The position numbers and the translations under genes are program-made. Positions 1-11,200 of a stretch of DNA of 64,000 nt are shown here, one piece after another; position 1 is the first letter of the stretch; every line of letters starts with the position of its first letter. The stretch is from assembly GCF_958295425.1 (NCBI RefSeq), contig NC_081151.1, forward strand, positions 12,632,606 to 12,696,605. Reading direction: 5' to 3'. This DNA is from Solea solea. Its lineage: Eukaryota; Chordata; Actinopteri; Pleuronectiformes; Soleidae. Below the pieces are notes generated by a model. The model did not search any database. It was not told where the DNA came from and saw only the letters and a program-made list of their open reading frames with translations.

Positions 1-72
1 CAAAGCACACATCTATTGCTGTCAGGCTCGTTGTATTTTGGGAAACTCTCCAATCCCAGTTGACTCGTAAGG

Positions 73-145
73 GTTTCCGTAGTGTAGTGGTCATCACGTT
101 CGCCTAACACGCGAAAGGTCCTCGGCTCGAAACCGAGCGGAAACA
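73..145 (+). tRNA. tRNA-Val (anticodon AAC), unit 1
   Basis: A 73-nt cloverleaf can be drawn. The acceptor stem GTTTCCG pairs with CGGAAAC, the D arm is GTGTAGTGGTCATCAC, and the anticodon stem TTCGC/GCGAA encloses loop CTAACAC, which reads AAC. The T stem is CTCGG/CCGAG. The T loop starts CTCGAAA instead of TTCGAAA, so the internal B box has one departure from consensus. A TTTT Pol III stop follows at about 151. It is probably functional, but the T54 change leaves some doubt. Confidence 0.75.
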
Positions 146-675
146 GCGTCGCTTTTAACGTCTCCATGGGGTGGGGCAAAAACATCTGCTCACCCTTGCC
201 TTGATCAACCAAAAAAAAGGACTGAGAAACATTGTACTTAAGTGTCAAACCATTGTGGTACGAGTCAGTAAATTAGCTTCTCAGGTCCTCTGGCTGTTGC
301 ACTTTACAAACTGGAGACCACAGTCTGTCATGGTCAGTTGACGTGACTCATCCCATCCTTGCTGAAAGACCAGAGTAAGGGCATTTGTCTTCCCAAGGCC
401 ATGACTTTGCGGGGGCAACCTGTCCTCATCTGAAGGTTCCTGTTGGAGATGGCCTGATGGAGCCTTTCCGAATGTAACGTTCATCTTTCCTGGGAAGAGA
501 TGTATGGTCTTCTTCATTATCTGAGTGAAGACCCCCTGGGGTAGGTATTCACCTCGACACGGGGTTCACTCTGAATGAGTGCATCTCGTGCAATGTCAGA
601 CTGTTGGCTGGCAGCAAAAGTAGACAGACCGGGCCCCGCAATTTGTGACCATGGCCACGAAAGGGCTGGCCGCAG

Positions 676-747
676 TCCTCGTTAGTATAGTGGACAGTAT
701 CTCTGCCTGTCACGCGGAAGACCGGGGTTCGATTCCCCGACGGGGAG
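676..747 (+). tRNA. tRNA-Asp (anticodon GTC), unit 1
   Basis: A 72-nt cloverleaf is present. The acceptor TCCTCGT pairs with ACGGGGA. The anticodon stem TCTGC/GCGGA has one T-G wobble and encloses loop CTGTCAC, which reads GTC. The T arm CCGGGGTTCGATTCCCCG is perfect and carries a consensus B box. A run of five T follows at once, the expected Pol III terminator. This is the best-preserved type of tRNA in the array. Confidence 0.9.
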
Positions 748-888
748 CTTTTTCCTCTTCTATGCCCATGGGACCTTTATATCAAAACTCGACCTTGACC
801 AGATGCCTCTCCTGCCAAATCACACATCCACTGCTATAAGACTCATTACATTTTGGGAAAAATCTCCAATCCTGGCGTCCTTCACAGG

Positions 889-962
889 GTTTCCGTAGTT
901 TAGTGGTCATCACGTTCGCTTCACACGCGAAAGGTCCTCGATTCAAAAACCGAGCGGAAACA
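889..962 (+). pseudogene. tRNA-Val (CAC)-like, degenerate, unit 1
   Basis: The acceptor stem GTTTCCG/CGGAAAC and anticodon stem TTCGC/GCGAA with loop TTCACAC (anticodon CAC) are intact. The T arm is damaged: it is one base too long and the B box reads GATTCAAAAACC. No TTTT terminator follows closely. It is probably a tRNA pseudogene; the copy in the next unit keeps a better B box. Confidence 0.6.
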
Positions 963-1375
963 AGTTTGCTTCCACAGCGATTCACTAAAGCCTGATTAAT
1001 ATTTGATCAATACAGCTGCTGCTGAGAAACATAGCTCAAGACCCTCGTCTCATTGAGATGGGCAATACGACCAAGAAGAGAGCCTTCCGAAGCTTTCCTG
1101 TCAGCCAGAATAGTTGGGGTCAACGCAAGTCAGACACCAACAGTCTGGAGACAGATCAACGCAACACAGTTGTGCTCCAGCTGACAATTCAATAGAACTA
1201 TCACACTCAGTAGATACTCATAAAGTCTGCACCCCAAGTGGACCGTTTGTCAAGGTAGTGTTCAAAAGCAAACTTTCAAAGTATCCATTTTGCTCCCTCC
1301 TGTCAACGCACACATCTATTGCTGTCAGGCTTGTTGTATTTTGGGAAACTCTCCAATCTCAGTTGGCTCGTAAGG

Positions 1376-1448
1376 GTTTCCGCAGTGTAGTGGTCATCAC
1401 GCTCGCCTAACACGCGAAAGGTCCTCGCCTCGAAACCGAGCGGAAACA
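1376..1448 (+). pseudogene. tRNA-Val (AAC)-like with stem mismatches, unit 2
   Basis: This is the counterpart of the tRNA at 73. The acceptor stem pairs perfectly and the anticodon loop reads AAC. There is a C in place of the conserved U8, a C-A mismatch at the top of the anticodon stem (CTCGC/GCGAA), a C-C mismatch in the T stem and a non-consensus B box. This is likely a decaying copy. Confidence 0.55.
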
Positions 1449-1978
1449 GCGTCGCTTTTAACGTCTCCATGGGGTGGGGGAAAAACATTTGCTCACCCTT
1501 GCCTTGATCAACAAAAAAAAAGGACTGAGAAACATTGTACTTAAGTGTCAAACCATTGTGGTACGAGTCAGTAAATTAGCTTCTCAGGTCCTCTGGCTGT
1601 TGCACTATACAAACTGGAGACCACAGTCTGTCATGGTCAGTTGACCTGACTCATCCCATCCTTGCTGAAAGACCAGAGTAAGGGCATTTGTCTTCCCAAG
1701 GCCATGACTTTGCGGGGGCAACCTGTCCTCATCTGAAGGTTCCTGTTGGAGATGGCCTGATGGAGCCTTTCCGAATGTAACTTTCATCTTTCCTGGGAAG
1801 AGATGTATGGTCTTCTTCATTATCTGAGTGAAGACCCCCTGGGGTAGGTATTCACCTCGACACGGGGTTCACTCTGAATGAGTGCATCTCTTGCAATGTC
1901 AGACTGTTGGCTGGCAGCAAAAGTAGACAGACCGGGCCCCACAATTTGACACCATGGCCACGAAAGGGGTGGCCGCAG

Positions 1979-2050
1979 TCCTCGTTAGTATAGTGGACAG
2001 TATCTCCGCCTGTCACGCGGAAGACCGGGGTTCGATTCCCCGACGGGGAG
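1979..2050 (+). tRNA. tRNA-Asp (anticodon GTC), unit 2
   Basis: A 72-nt cloverleaf with all stems paired. It differs from the unit 1 copy in the anticodon stem, which here is the perfect TCCGC/GCGGA. The loop reads GTC, the B box is consensus and TTTT follows. A functional gene is likely. Confidence 0.92.
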
Positions 2051-2190
2051 CTTTTCCTCTTCTATGCCCATGGGACCTTTATATCAAAACTCGACCATGA
2101 CCAGATGCCTCTCCTGCCAAATCACACATCCACTGCTATAAGACTCATTACATTTTGGGAAAAATCTCCAATCCTGGCGTCTTTCACAGG

Positions 2191-2263
2191 GTTTCCGTAG
2201 TGTAGTGGTCATCACGTTCGCTTCACACGCGAAAGGTCCTCAGTTCGAAACCGAGCCGAAACA
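2191..2263 (+). tRNA. tRNA-Val (anticodon CAC), unit 2, slightly damaged
   Basis: The anticodon loop TTCACAC reads CAC, and the B box AGTTCGAAACC is close to consensus. Two stem mismatches are visible: C-C in the acceptor (GTTTCCG against CCGAAAC) and A-C in the T stem. No TTTT run follows nearby. It may be weakly functional or a recent pseudogene. Confidence 0.5.
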
Positions 2264-2676
2264 ACTTTGCTTCCACAGCGATTCACTAAAGCCTGATTAG
2301 TATTTGATCAGTACAGCTGCTGCTGAGAAACATAGCTCAAGACCCTCGTCTCATTGAGATGGGCAATAGGACCAAGAAGAGAGCCTTCCGAAGCTTTCCT
2401 GTCAGCCAGAATAGTTGGGGTCAACGGAAATCAGACACCAACAGTCTGGAGACAGATCAACACAACACAGTTGTGCTCCAGCTGACAATTGAATAGAACT
2501 ATCACACTCAGTAGATACTCATAAAGTCTGCACCCCAAGTGGACCATTTGTCAAGGTAGTGTTCAAAAGCAAACTTTCAAAGTCTCCATTTTGCTCCCTC
2601 CTGTCAAAGCACACATCTATTGCTGTCAGGCTCGTTGTATTTTGGGAAACTCTCCAATCTCAGTTCTTTCGTAAGG

Positions 2677-2708
2677 GTTTCCGTAGTGTAGTGGTTATCA
2701 CGATCGCC
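2677..2708 (+). pseudogene. 5' fragment of tRNA-Val at the array end
   Basis: The acceptor strand and the D arm (here with the consensus TTATCAC) are followed by the start of the anticodon stem. Similarity to the other Val copies then stops and unrelated AT-rich sequence begins. The tandem array is therefore broken within this tRNA. Confidence 0.75.
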
Positions 2709-3700
2709 ACTTCAATCTGAATCTAAGTCATTGGTTTTGTCATGTCAAAGTGATTTTGTTTGTGACGCAGAAGAAACTTTGAAGTCCTATCTGAGCGACA
2801 ATACATTCAGATTGAAACAGATCTAAATCCTATCAGAAACACATCCGAAATCAGACTGGAAAAATGTGATCATGTGTTTTCTTGGCTGTGCAAAAATCTA
2901 GCTAAATACAATCTGGATATGCTTAAAAATCCGAGTTGAAGGCCCTTGAAGGTGTTGTCCCAGACTTGGATGCACTTTTCCTTGTCTATCTTGCTTGTCT
3001 TGGCCATAGAAGACCCTAGATTGATAAAAACAGGCTCTTTCTTTTTGAGAAATGTATAGTCACATTTAGACTATAATATTATTACATTTAGAATGCAATT
3101 CAGGGCAGCATAATCTTCTGTTGTGTAAGACAGTGAGACCACACCCTGGAGACAATAGACGAAACGTCATCACTCTGTATATTCTGCTCTTTGATTATCT
3201 GTAAATGAATTAATCAACTTGGTTCAAACTTCCTCAGTTGGGGACAGTCCCACCACTCTGAAGTGTAAACACTGTCTCATTTGAAGTGTGTAAGTCTGAT
3301 GTTCTCAGTGCAGGAAGTAGACAAGTCAAGGTGGCTCAACTGTCATGTGAAAAGACCCCATGGTGATTAAAAGGTCCTCAGACGGAAATAGCATTCCTGA
3401 GTAAATCACAATGGAAATGTAAATGTAAAGTGTCTGTATTCTGGTGGGATATCTTGGATATAAGGGACAGAGCTCCCATTCACCGTGGAGTTTGGTCTGC
3501 TTAACAGAAGCTACCACACATCAACTGTGTGTCACACAACTTACTGGATGTATTTTCTACCACTGGACATTTCAATAAACTGGTATGTTAACCCTTCATT
3601 TCTAATATTGCCTTGTTGAGACCTTTGTTCTAAATAGTTAAGAATCTGTTATTGAAGATTTATTTAGTCTAGTTATATGGTGAGATTTAACACTCATACC
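2709..3700. other. Non-coding stretch, no recognised feature
   Basis: AT-rich sequence directly right of the tRNA array. I see no conserved reading frame, no splice-bounded exon and no repeat I can name. It could include upstream sequence of the ODC paralogue, but nothing proves this. Confidence 0.4.
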
Positions 3701-3703
3701 CTC

Positions 3704-3920
3704 CACCTCTGAGTTGAATAGAAAAGATTGAGTATCATGTCCTGTAAACTGTTGAGTTACATTTCTGACCTCTGAATACTTCAACCCAGGTGTCTCGGCT
3801 ATTCTTCCATATTCAACAAGGGCTATACCCTTCACCTCTGAGTTGAATAGAAAAGATTGAGTATCATGTCCTGTAAACTGTTGAGTTACATTTCTGACCT
3901 CTGAATATTTCAACCTAGGC
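3704..3920. repeat. Direct repeat, two ~87-bp copies with period 129
   Basis: A segment starting CACCTCTGAGTTGAATAGAA at 3704 recurs at 3833 almost unchanged over about 87 bases. The two copies are separated by about 42 bases of spacer. Confidence 0.85.
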
Positions 3921-3924
3921 ATTA

Positions 3925-4890
3925 AGGCTAATCTTCTATGTGGAAAAGGTCACTGAGTGGTTTTTATAATATAAACCCTCCCTGAACTAGACCAGTGTCA
4001 GATTTCTTGACAATAGGATTGAATTCTTAAAGGGTTTACATTTTAAATGATTGGTAAACTTTAATTCCCACAATATTTAAAAGTAAAGTTAATTGTTGTT
4101 TAAATGGAGTCAGATTAAAGAAATATTTACTATACTTTACTTTACTTTGGAAAACCTCTTGCTAACGTCGGAAAGACAGAATACTTCTTGGGGAGAGATT
4201 GTTACTTGGTGGTAGATATTTCCTCCCCTACAGTTGCAATAATAACACAAGTAGCTAGATTGTTTTGTCCTCAATAACAGCTGCTATGCTCCTCCCTGCC
4301 CTGCTTGAGACAAAGTAAAGCATAGTAAGCAGCTGGTTTGTTCAGGAGAGATGTCATCAAGATGTCCTTTACAACATTTCTTTTGTAATCTACATAGAAC
4401 TCATTTGCATAACACCATCTAATGGAAAACACCCTGCTAACACGGAGGTACTGTCTTCTGACTCAAGAGGGAGCTTGAGATGTGAAGCATATCAGCACAC
4501 AAGACATTAGTTTATTGCTGATGGATTGAGTTTCAATACAGTTACATTCAAAAACACTACCTTTTCAAATAGTTGCCTGTGTGTTTTCAGTGTATTGCAC
4601 CGACCCTGTTAGCATGAATCCCCTTTTCTACAGAAAGATTATAATGAAAAATTCACTTATAAAACACAAATGTTTAATCAAAAAAATAAATATTTGGAGG
4701 TGGGTTGATGATGCATGTGGCCATATATGCATTCAGAGAAACATAGGTTTTTGTTACTCATAATTTAATTGTGATTAATTTATGAAAAGTACTCATATTC
4801 ATAAATGAGAAATATTAAAAACGATTTCAAAAATAATGTTTATAGTATGTGGATCTGAGATAAAGTAAATATATACATTGTATTTATTAT
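3925..4890. other. Non-coding stretch, no recognised feature
   Basis: AT-rich DNA. No convincing exon, RNA gene or named repeat was seen. Confidence 0.4.
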
Positions 4891-5515
4891 TATTAGTAGT
4901 AGTAGTAGTAATAGCAGTAGTACTAGTTGTATTAGTATTATCATTGGTGTGAATTCCAGAGATGGGGAGCAGAGCGGCTGAAAGCTCTGCTGAGGTGGGC
5001 GGAGGGCACAGTGAGGTGGATGGAGGAGGATCTGAGGGAGCGGGAGGAGGTGGCGATATGGAGAAGGTCGGAGAGATACAGAGGTGGTGATATTGGCTAT
5101 TGATATTAGCTGAATTCTGGACCAGTTGAAGTTTATGAAGGGATTTGTCAGGGAGACCAGAGAGGAAAGAGTTCCAGTAATAATCCCACTGCATTAAAAC
5201 CCCAATAATGCAGTGGGACCAGGAGATCCTGGTGGATTCAGCCAGAGCCAGTGGATTGCTTTTTCAGCTTCCCCAGAGTTCCTTGGTGGATCCACTCAGT
5301 GTGGCTCCACATTGTCCCAGCTCCTTTAGCAGGCATGCTGTTGATGTGCCCACGAAGCCTCTGGCTCCCACCTCCACTGGGTACAGCCTCACACGCCATC
5401 TACTTTCTCTGCTCTCTGCGACCAGGTCTCCATACTTCACCTTCTTTCTCTCGTAGGCAGCTTCCAGTCTGTATTGAAATACTGTACTGCATTTAAAGAT
5501 TAGAGGCATCATTCA
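4890..5515 (-). mobile_element. LINE (non-LTR retrotransposon) remnants
   Basis: The - strand encodes broken pieces typical of fish LINE ORF2 ends. Near 5110-5190 there is a stretch resembling the 'GLPDKSLHKLQLVQNSA' end of a reverse transcriptase. At 5200-5510 there is a 'RLEAAYERKK...PVEVGARGFVGTST' stretch. Frames are interrupted. A short AGT microsatellite lies at 4895-4930. Both pieces are fossils; assignment to a named LINE clade needs a database search. Confidence 0.65.
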
Positions 5516-5814
5516 AAGCCCCCTTTTAATAACCAAAAAATCAGGAATTACATGTAAAAGATATGGATATTCAGGAAATTTTAAGTTCTTCATATTGTCA
5601 ATTTCATGGTTAATTGAACCTGTAAACATCTGAAACTGATGCATTCAATAATTATTGTACAGTGAAGAGCTACTCAAAATGTATTATTTTATCCCTCGGT
5701 TTTTTTATTTTTGTTTTATTTTATAATTTGAGGTACATTCAATCTTTTGAAAGCCAATCCTCTTTGAGGGCTGGTAAAACTTAACTGGTGGGTCCAGAAC
5801 GTTTATTTACCAAA

Positions 5815-6360
5815 GCCTTGTTTGAAATTTTTGCCAGGAAATCAGGAAATCACCCAGGTATCCTTATACAAGTATTTAGGAGTTCATATTGATAATCTTC
5901 TCTGCTGGAAGACACATATTGTTAACCTGTGCAATAGATTGCAACAGAGGCTATATTTTTTGTGGAGATTAAGATTGTACGGCGTGAGCAGCCACATCAT
6001 GATGATTTTCTCCCGTGCCATTGTAGAGAGCATCATTAGATATGGGATCACCTCATAGTTTGGCAACCTAACCATTAAGCTCAAAAGCAAACTGGCTGGC
6101 ATGCACAAAACAGCAATGAAAATCATAGGGAGGGAAGAATATGAGCCCATACAGAGTATTTATGAGCATGCAGTAATTTCCGACTCCCAACACCCACTCT
6201 TCGCTGGAGACAAAACCTTGCCATCAGGGAGAAGACTCCGTGAGCCGTTATGCAAATCTAACCACCTTATATTATCATTTGTCCCTGCTTTCATTGAGCT
6301 GACAATGACAATGTGCAATAGAATAATGTGCAAAAAACGGCTTAGCAATTTAGCACATAG
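5815..6360 (+). mobile_element. LINE reverse-transcriptase 3' fragment
   Basis: The + strand reads YKYLGVHIDNLLCWKTHI... followed by LYFLWRLRLYGVS, a stop, and then GMHKTAMKIIG. This is the usual region after the catalytic domain of L2/CR1-like fish LINE reverse transcriptases. It has an in-frame stop at about 6057 and no catalytic part, so it is a dead fragment. Confidence 0.75.
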
Positions 6361-6369
6361 CACTTTATG

Positions 6370-6660
6370 TTTTTATGTCCTGATGTTGTCTGGGATGTAG
6401 AAGAATTCCAAAGCGTAGGCTATGAGCAGATGTGGTACTGACCCATAGGCATTACCTAGGTCTAGCGATATGACGTGTAGATCTTTCTTCTCCCTCTTAG
6501 TGGTATGGATCTCTTCCCAAATCATGGAAGTATGCTCTACACAGCCAGGGAAACCTGTGATCCTGGCTTTCTGGCAGCTGGTATCGAGGTAGTTGTTCTC
6601 CGTGAGGTAGGTGGTCATTCTTCTTACCATCACGGAGAAGAAGATTTTCCCCTCCACATT
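6370..6660 (-). mobile_element. Second LINE reverse-transcriptase fragment, opposite strand
   Basis: The - strand encodes a piece with 'DTSCQKARITGFPGCVEHTSMIWEEI' character followed by VISLDLGNAYGSVPH, matching the finger/palm region of a non-LTR reverse transcriptase (the D in LDLGNAYG is the first catalytic Asp position). It abuts the + strand LINE fragment, so two elements are nested or rearranged here. Confidence 0.7.
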
Positions 6661-7204
6661 TAGTAGGCCTATGCTCCTAACTGGTAAATCCTAACTGGTG
6701 GGTCCAGTACATTCATTGTTTACTGTCCAAACAAGTTTACCGTTTACCAAAGCCTTGTTTGAAGTGTTTGTGTGAATGAGTCCTGTCACTGGTACCATTT
6801 GTCAAGCATTTCAGTAAACAAAAAATGTCCACCTTTTTTGTTGTTTGCATTTTCTCGTATTTTCGCAAACCCTCTTTACCCAGTCTTTCTCTTACATATT
6901 TCTGAAAATGATGAAACATTGGGATTATCACAGACTTGTTTTTACTTCATAGTGTCACGCAATTTTTTTTTTTTAGCTTGAGTTCAAATATTTCATCTGC
7001 AGCATGTGAAACAAATTTCACATATTTGCATTGTATTTATTCTCATGGTTTGTGCAACATGCTTTACAAAAATAATATTTAGCTGAGACATGAAGCCTCA
7101 TGTATACATTTCCTTTCCTGTGACTATTTCAAAATAAAAGTCTGATTCAGGTTAATAACCATTTTTAAAATCTTTTGGCACAGTTTGTTTCATTGTCTAT
7201 TAGG

Positions 7205-7400
7205 GCTGAAACATTAGCTTGATTAAGTGATTACATTATTAAATTAATCGGCAAATATTTTGATAATCAATTAATCGGTTTGATGGTTTGTGAATATGTT
7301 CTGGTTTCTTTGCTCCATATAACAAATACATCATTAAAACTGAATCATTTTGTTGGTTTAGAGACAGAACAAGACATTTGAAAACATAATTTCCTTCAAA
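7205..7400 (+). repeat. Dispersed AT-rich repeat, copy 1 of 4
   Basis: Begins with an ATTAATCG-rich stretch and ends with a shared core (TTCTTTGCTCCATATAACAAA, then a TGAATCATTTTG-like block and ACAAGACATTTG). Similar cores occur near 22835, 37743 and 60445. The family is likely a non-autonomous mobile element; I cannot name it. Confidence 0.6.
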
Positions 7401-8245
7401 TGTTCTTCTATTACCTTGTTATGATTTTTAGCTGCTGTAACACTGCAGATTTATCCACGTAGAATGAATAAAGCAATATCTTATCTTGTCTCATTTAATT
7501 TTTTTGAGAATAATTAAATAAAATATTTTAAATTTATGAATAATTTATTGTTTCAGTTTTGTAGGACTTAGTACTTCTTGTACTGTGTACTTTTGGAGTA
7601 ATCCAAAACTGAGATTATTCATCTATATTTAAAAAACAAACAAACAAGTATCACTTTAATTCATAAATGTGATCTAACAAAGGTAAAGGGCAAATATATG
7701 CATTTATTTTGCTTGTATTTGAGATGAATTAAATCTCTGTTGGGTATTTTAACGTAAAATTGTTTGATTGTGGTGAATTAAAAACCCAAAAATACAGCGG
7801 GTCCACCAGACACACGAACACTGGCTATGTAACAAAAATATGTACCTCATACAAGTAGTATGAGGTACTTTTACTGTACTTTGAAGTAATCCAGGGTAAA
7901 ATTTCACTTTTGACAACACCAACCTCTTCAATGTAGTTACTTCACAGTAAATTAGTTAGCAATATCCATCTTTTATATCTAAGTTAGTGCATCACTGTCC
8001 TGATTATTTATTGCATTGACATCATATAGTTATCTTTGAGTCAGCAATCTTGTTTACTATTTCTAGCCATTTTACAGGGTCTTTGTGCTCACACGCATAC
8101 AAACACTTACACCTGTATATACTGTATATATAAGATATATATATATATAGAAAGAATCGTTAGATAACTGTTTTTTTTTTGTTGTCTGTCAAATAAATGG
8201 TTTTAATGATTGTAATCACAGTTTGCCTCAATCTCTTTCTTCCAG
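7400..8245. other. Non-coding DNA upstream of the ODC paralogue
   Basis: AT-rich DNA with a short TA-rich tract at 8110-8150. It should contain, or be intronic to, the noncoding 5' exons of the downstream ODC paralogue, because a splice acceptor (CTTTCTTCCAG) lies at 8245. I could not locate those exons or a promoter. Confidence 0.35.
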
Positions 8246-8268
8246 TTTTCCAGTGAGTAACCAACAGG

Positions 8269-11200
8269 ATGAACACTGCCACTCCCACTGAAAATGAATT
8301 CACTCTCCTGGAGGAAGGATTCTCTGCCCAGGATATGGTTGACAAGATTATCAATGAATCATCTACGACGGTAATGTCACTTTTCCATGATACAGTTATA
8401 GACCTACTTGGCTCAGATCGGTCTAATATTCTGCATAAAATGTCTCAGAAATTATGAAAAAGAAAACCTTTTTTCCCCCAAATAAATGTATTACAGAACA
8501 GGAGATAAATGAAATATAGCGTTTCACCATTCATTCACCGAAGGTGCATTCACTTTCATTGCTTTACTTAGCCGATGTGTCCCTCTCTCTTGCCACTGTC
8601 TCCATTGACACAGCAATCTCCACCTCTTTCAATCTCCACCACTTGTATGTGTGTCCGTGTTCAGCAAACACTCTCTTGCTGGTTTTGTTTATGTGACCAA
8701 AATATTTTGGATATAAGAATCGGTTTTGGGAAACCGGTGGAACAGTGGTCATACCTATTCTCTCAAAGAGACTATTGTTGACTGCTTTTGTCTCTTTCAT
8801 TTTCTACATTGCAGGATGACAGGGATGCCTTCTATGTCTGTGACTTGGGAGATTTGCTGAAGCAACACCTGCAATGGGTGAGGGCCCTGCCTCGTGTCAC
8901 TCCTTACTACGCTGTCAAATGTAACGACACTCGGGAAGTGGTTAAGACACTGGCGTCTCTGGGAATTGGCTTTGACTGTGCAAGCAAGGTGCATTTTTGT
9001 GAGATATTCAAAGTTGACATCGTATTGGAAACTTGTGCTTGTTGTATTTCTAACTATTTTGTTCCCTCTCTGTAGTCAGAGATTCAGCTGGTTCAGTCTC
9101 TGGGAGTAGAACCAAGCAGAATCATCTACGCCAACCCCTGCAAGCAAGTTTCTCACATCAAGTATGCTTCAGCAAATGGGGTCCAGGTGATGACCTTTGA
9201 TAGTGAGGAGGAACTTATCAAAGTGGCCCGTTGTTATGACAATGCCAAGTAAGACACTTCATCACCCATGATACTATAAAAAGATTACTGTGAAATCTAC
9301 AGTACCTTGCTGGCAGTAACTGACAAGAAGGTTGTTGTAATGCATTTCACAGTATGCTTACTGTAAGTACTGTATTTGCTCTCACAGTCATAGGGTGCTG
9401 TATTTTCCATCACAGTACTGTTACAAGAATTACTAGATAGATTTTAATACTATTAATTGTAAAATGATTAAACCATTTAAAAAAAACAACAACTATCGAA
9501 CAGCAAGTTTGAACAGTGTCAGTTTGAAAACACACAACACAGAAAATAATAAACAACATCATTTTATGCATATACATTTGTTAATGTAGTACCTGATAGT
9601 GATGCGCGGGTCTGGATTATTTCCAACCTGCGGGTCCCGCATTTATTTAATCATTTGACCCACTCCATCCCGCACGCACAACCGCATCTTTTTTCACAAC
9701 CCTATTAAATACACTATTAAATACACTATTAAATACACATTAAATATGTCATTGAATAAGGCTTTTATTCTGTCTGACAAATGTGCTTGAAAACAGCCAG
9801 AAATTGTCCCAAACATGAGATTTAGCAGCTTGGCCTTCTTTTGATTTTGGTTTGTTGTGGCCACTGCTTGGCGCTTTTGTGAAGTCTGGTGGATTTACCA
9901 GACATATTTAATCCTTCATGTCCCGCCCCACCCGCCCCGCCAATAAAGTGAACATTTCTTGACCCGACCCAACCCGACCCAACCCGACCTGCGGGTAACC
10001 CGCGAGACCCACTAGTACCTGAGACATCTTTGAGCAACTCAGTAGTTTGTAATAAAACTTAAGGCCTAAGATACTAAGAAACTAAGATATGGCTGAACAG
10101 GTTGTGATTCAACTCACGATCAGCGGTTTTAAGATTTTCTAAGTCATTTTAATTGATCGACAGTTACACATTGTTCGGTTTGATTTTTGTGTTGGACTTT
10201 GCACTCACGACTCTTCCACTGACAACACCCTCTGACCAATCCGTGGCCAGCAGTCTGTTGACATCACATTTTAATATCGGCTCAGCTCACTTGGAACCTC
10301 TGCTTCTTCTACCATAACATACGTTTAGGTCATGTTTGTAAATGACAACTGGTTCTCAAACATTTTACCTGGTAAAATAAAAGTAAAATAAAAATGTTCT
10401 AACGTACAGCCATGCTTTTCTTTCCCAAACCAGTCAAAAAGTCAGTTAATTGTTCTTAGTTCTAGCAAAAGAGTTAGTTAGTAACAGTTAGTTAATTGTA
10501 TGTCATTTATCAGTTGAAGTGTCATCTGAATACCTGTTGACATGAAACCTGTTGATTACTAATACAGTCAACATTTCTGTCTTGTGCACAGGCTGGTGCT
10601 ACGAATCACCGCTGATGACTCAAAGGCAGAGGTTAGTCTCAGTATGAAGTTGGGGGCCCATCTCAAATCCTGTCGAGGTCTTCTGGAGCGAGCTAAAGAG
10701 CTGAAGCTGGATGTGATTGGTGTCAGCTTCCATGCTGGCAGTGGCTGCAGGGATGCTATGGCATACGTAAAGGCAATCACAGATGCTCACTTTGTTTTTC
10801 TTATGGGGGTAAGACATATATATCTGTGAAAAATAAATGTAATAATGTTCCCTTATTTGTCACATTAAAATGTTTCAGATCATGCAAACAATTTTAAACG
10901 TAGGCAAAAATAACGCATGTAAACACAAAGTTTGCCTTTTAAATTGTTGTCCTCCTCATCTTTGCCACCATCTTCCACTTATCGGGGTCTGGGTCATGAG
11001 AACCTGATACTATTTATTTATTTATTACATAAACCACTATATGAACTATAAATTGCAGTATTACTCCTACATTCCCACTCTCTCGTGTGGATGATGCTTC
11101 ATTCATTCACTCAGACACTGACACACACACACAGATGAACACTGAATGCTGCATGTGCAGAGTGACGAAGTCTTAGGTGTAGTGAAAAGAAATGCATAAT

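Larger units (their letters stand above)
1..2708 (+). repeat. Tandem array of a ~1.3-kb tRNA-bearing unit (Val-AAC, Asp-GTC, Val-CAC)
   Basis: Unit boundaries fall at 1, 1304 and 2605, giving periods of 1303 and 1301 bases. Each complete unit holds three tRNA-like genes on the + strand, in the order Val(AAC), Asp(GTC), Val(CAC). Spacers are nearly identical between units. The third unit is cut at about 2708, inside a tRNA-Val, where unrelated sequence begins. The window starts inside the array, so more copies probably lie to the left. Tandem amplification of tRNA clusters is well known in fish genomes. Confidence 0.9.

Noticed and set aside
281..1820. A 71-78-residue - strand reading frame repeated in each unit of the tRNA array (281-517 and 1605-1820)
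   Set aside because: It is conserved only because the whole unit was duplicated recently. It has no recognisable domain, and the spacer around it is equally similar, so there is no sign of coding selection.
4799..5194. 131-residue - strand frame with Thr-, Asn- and Pro-rich stretches
   Set aside because: Only its first third resembles a LINE reverse-transcriptase end; the rest is low-complexity translation of a microsatellite.
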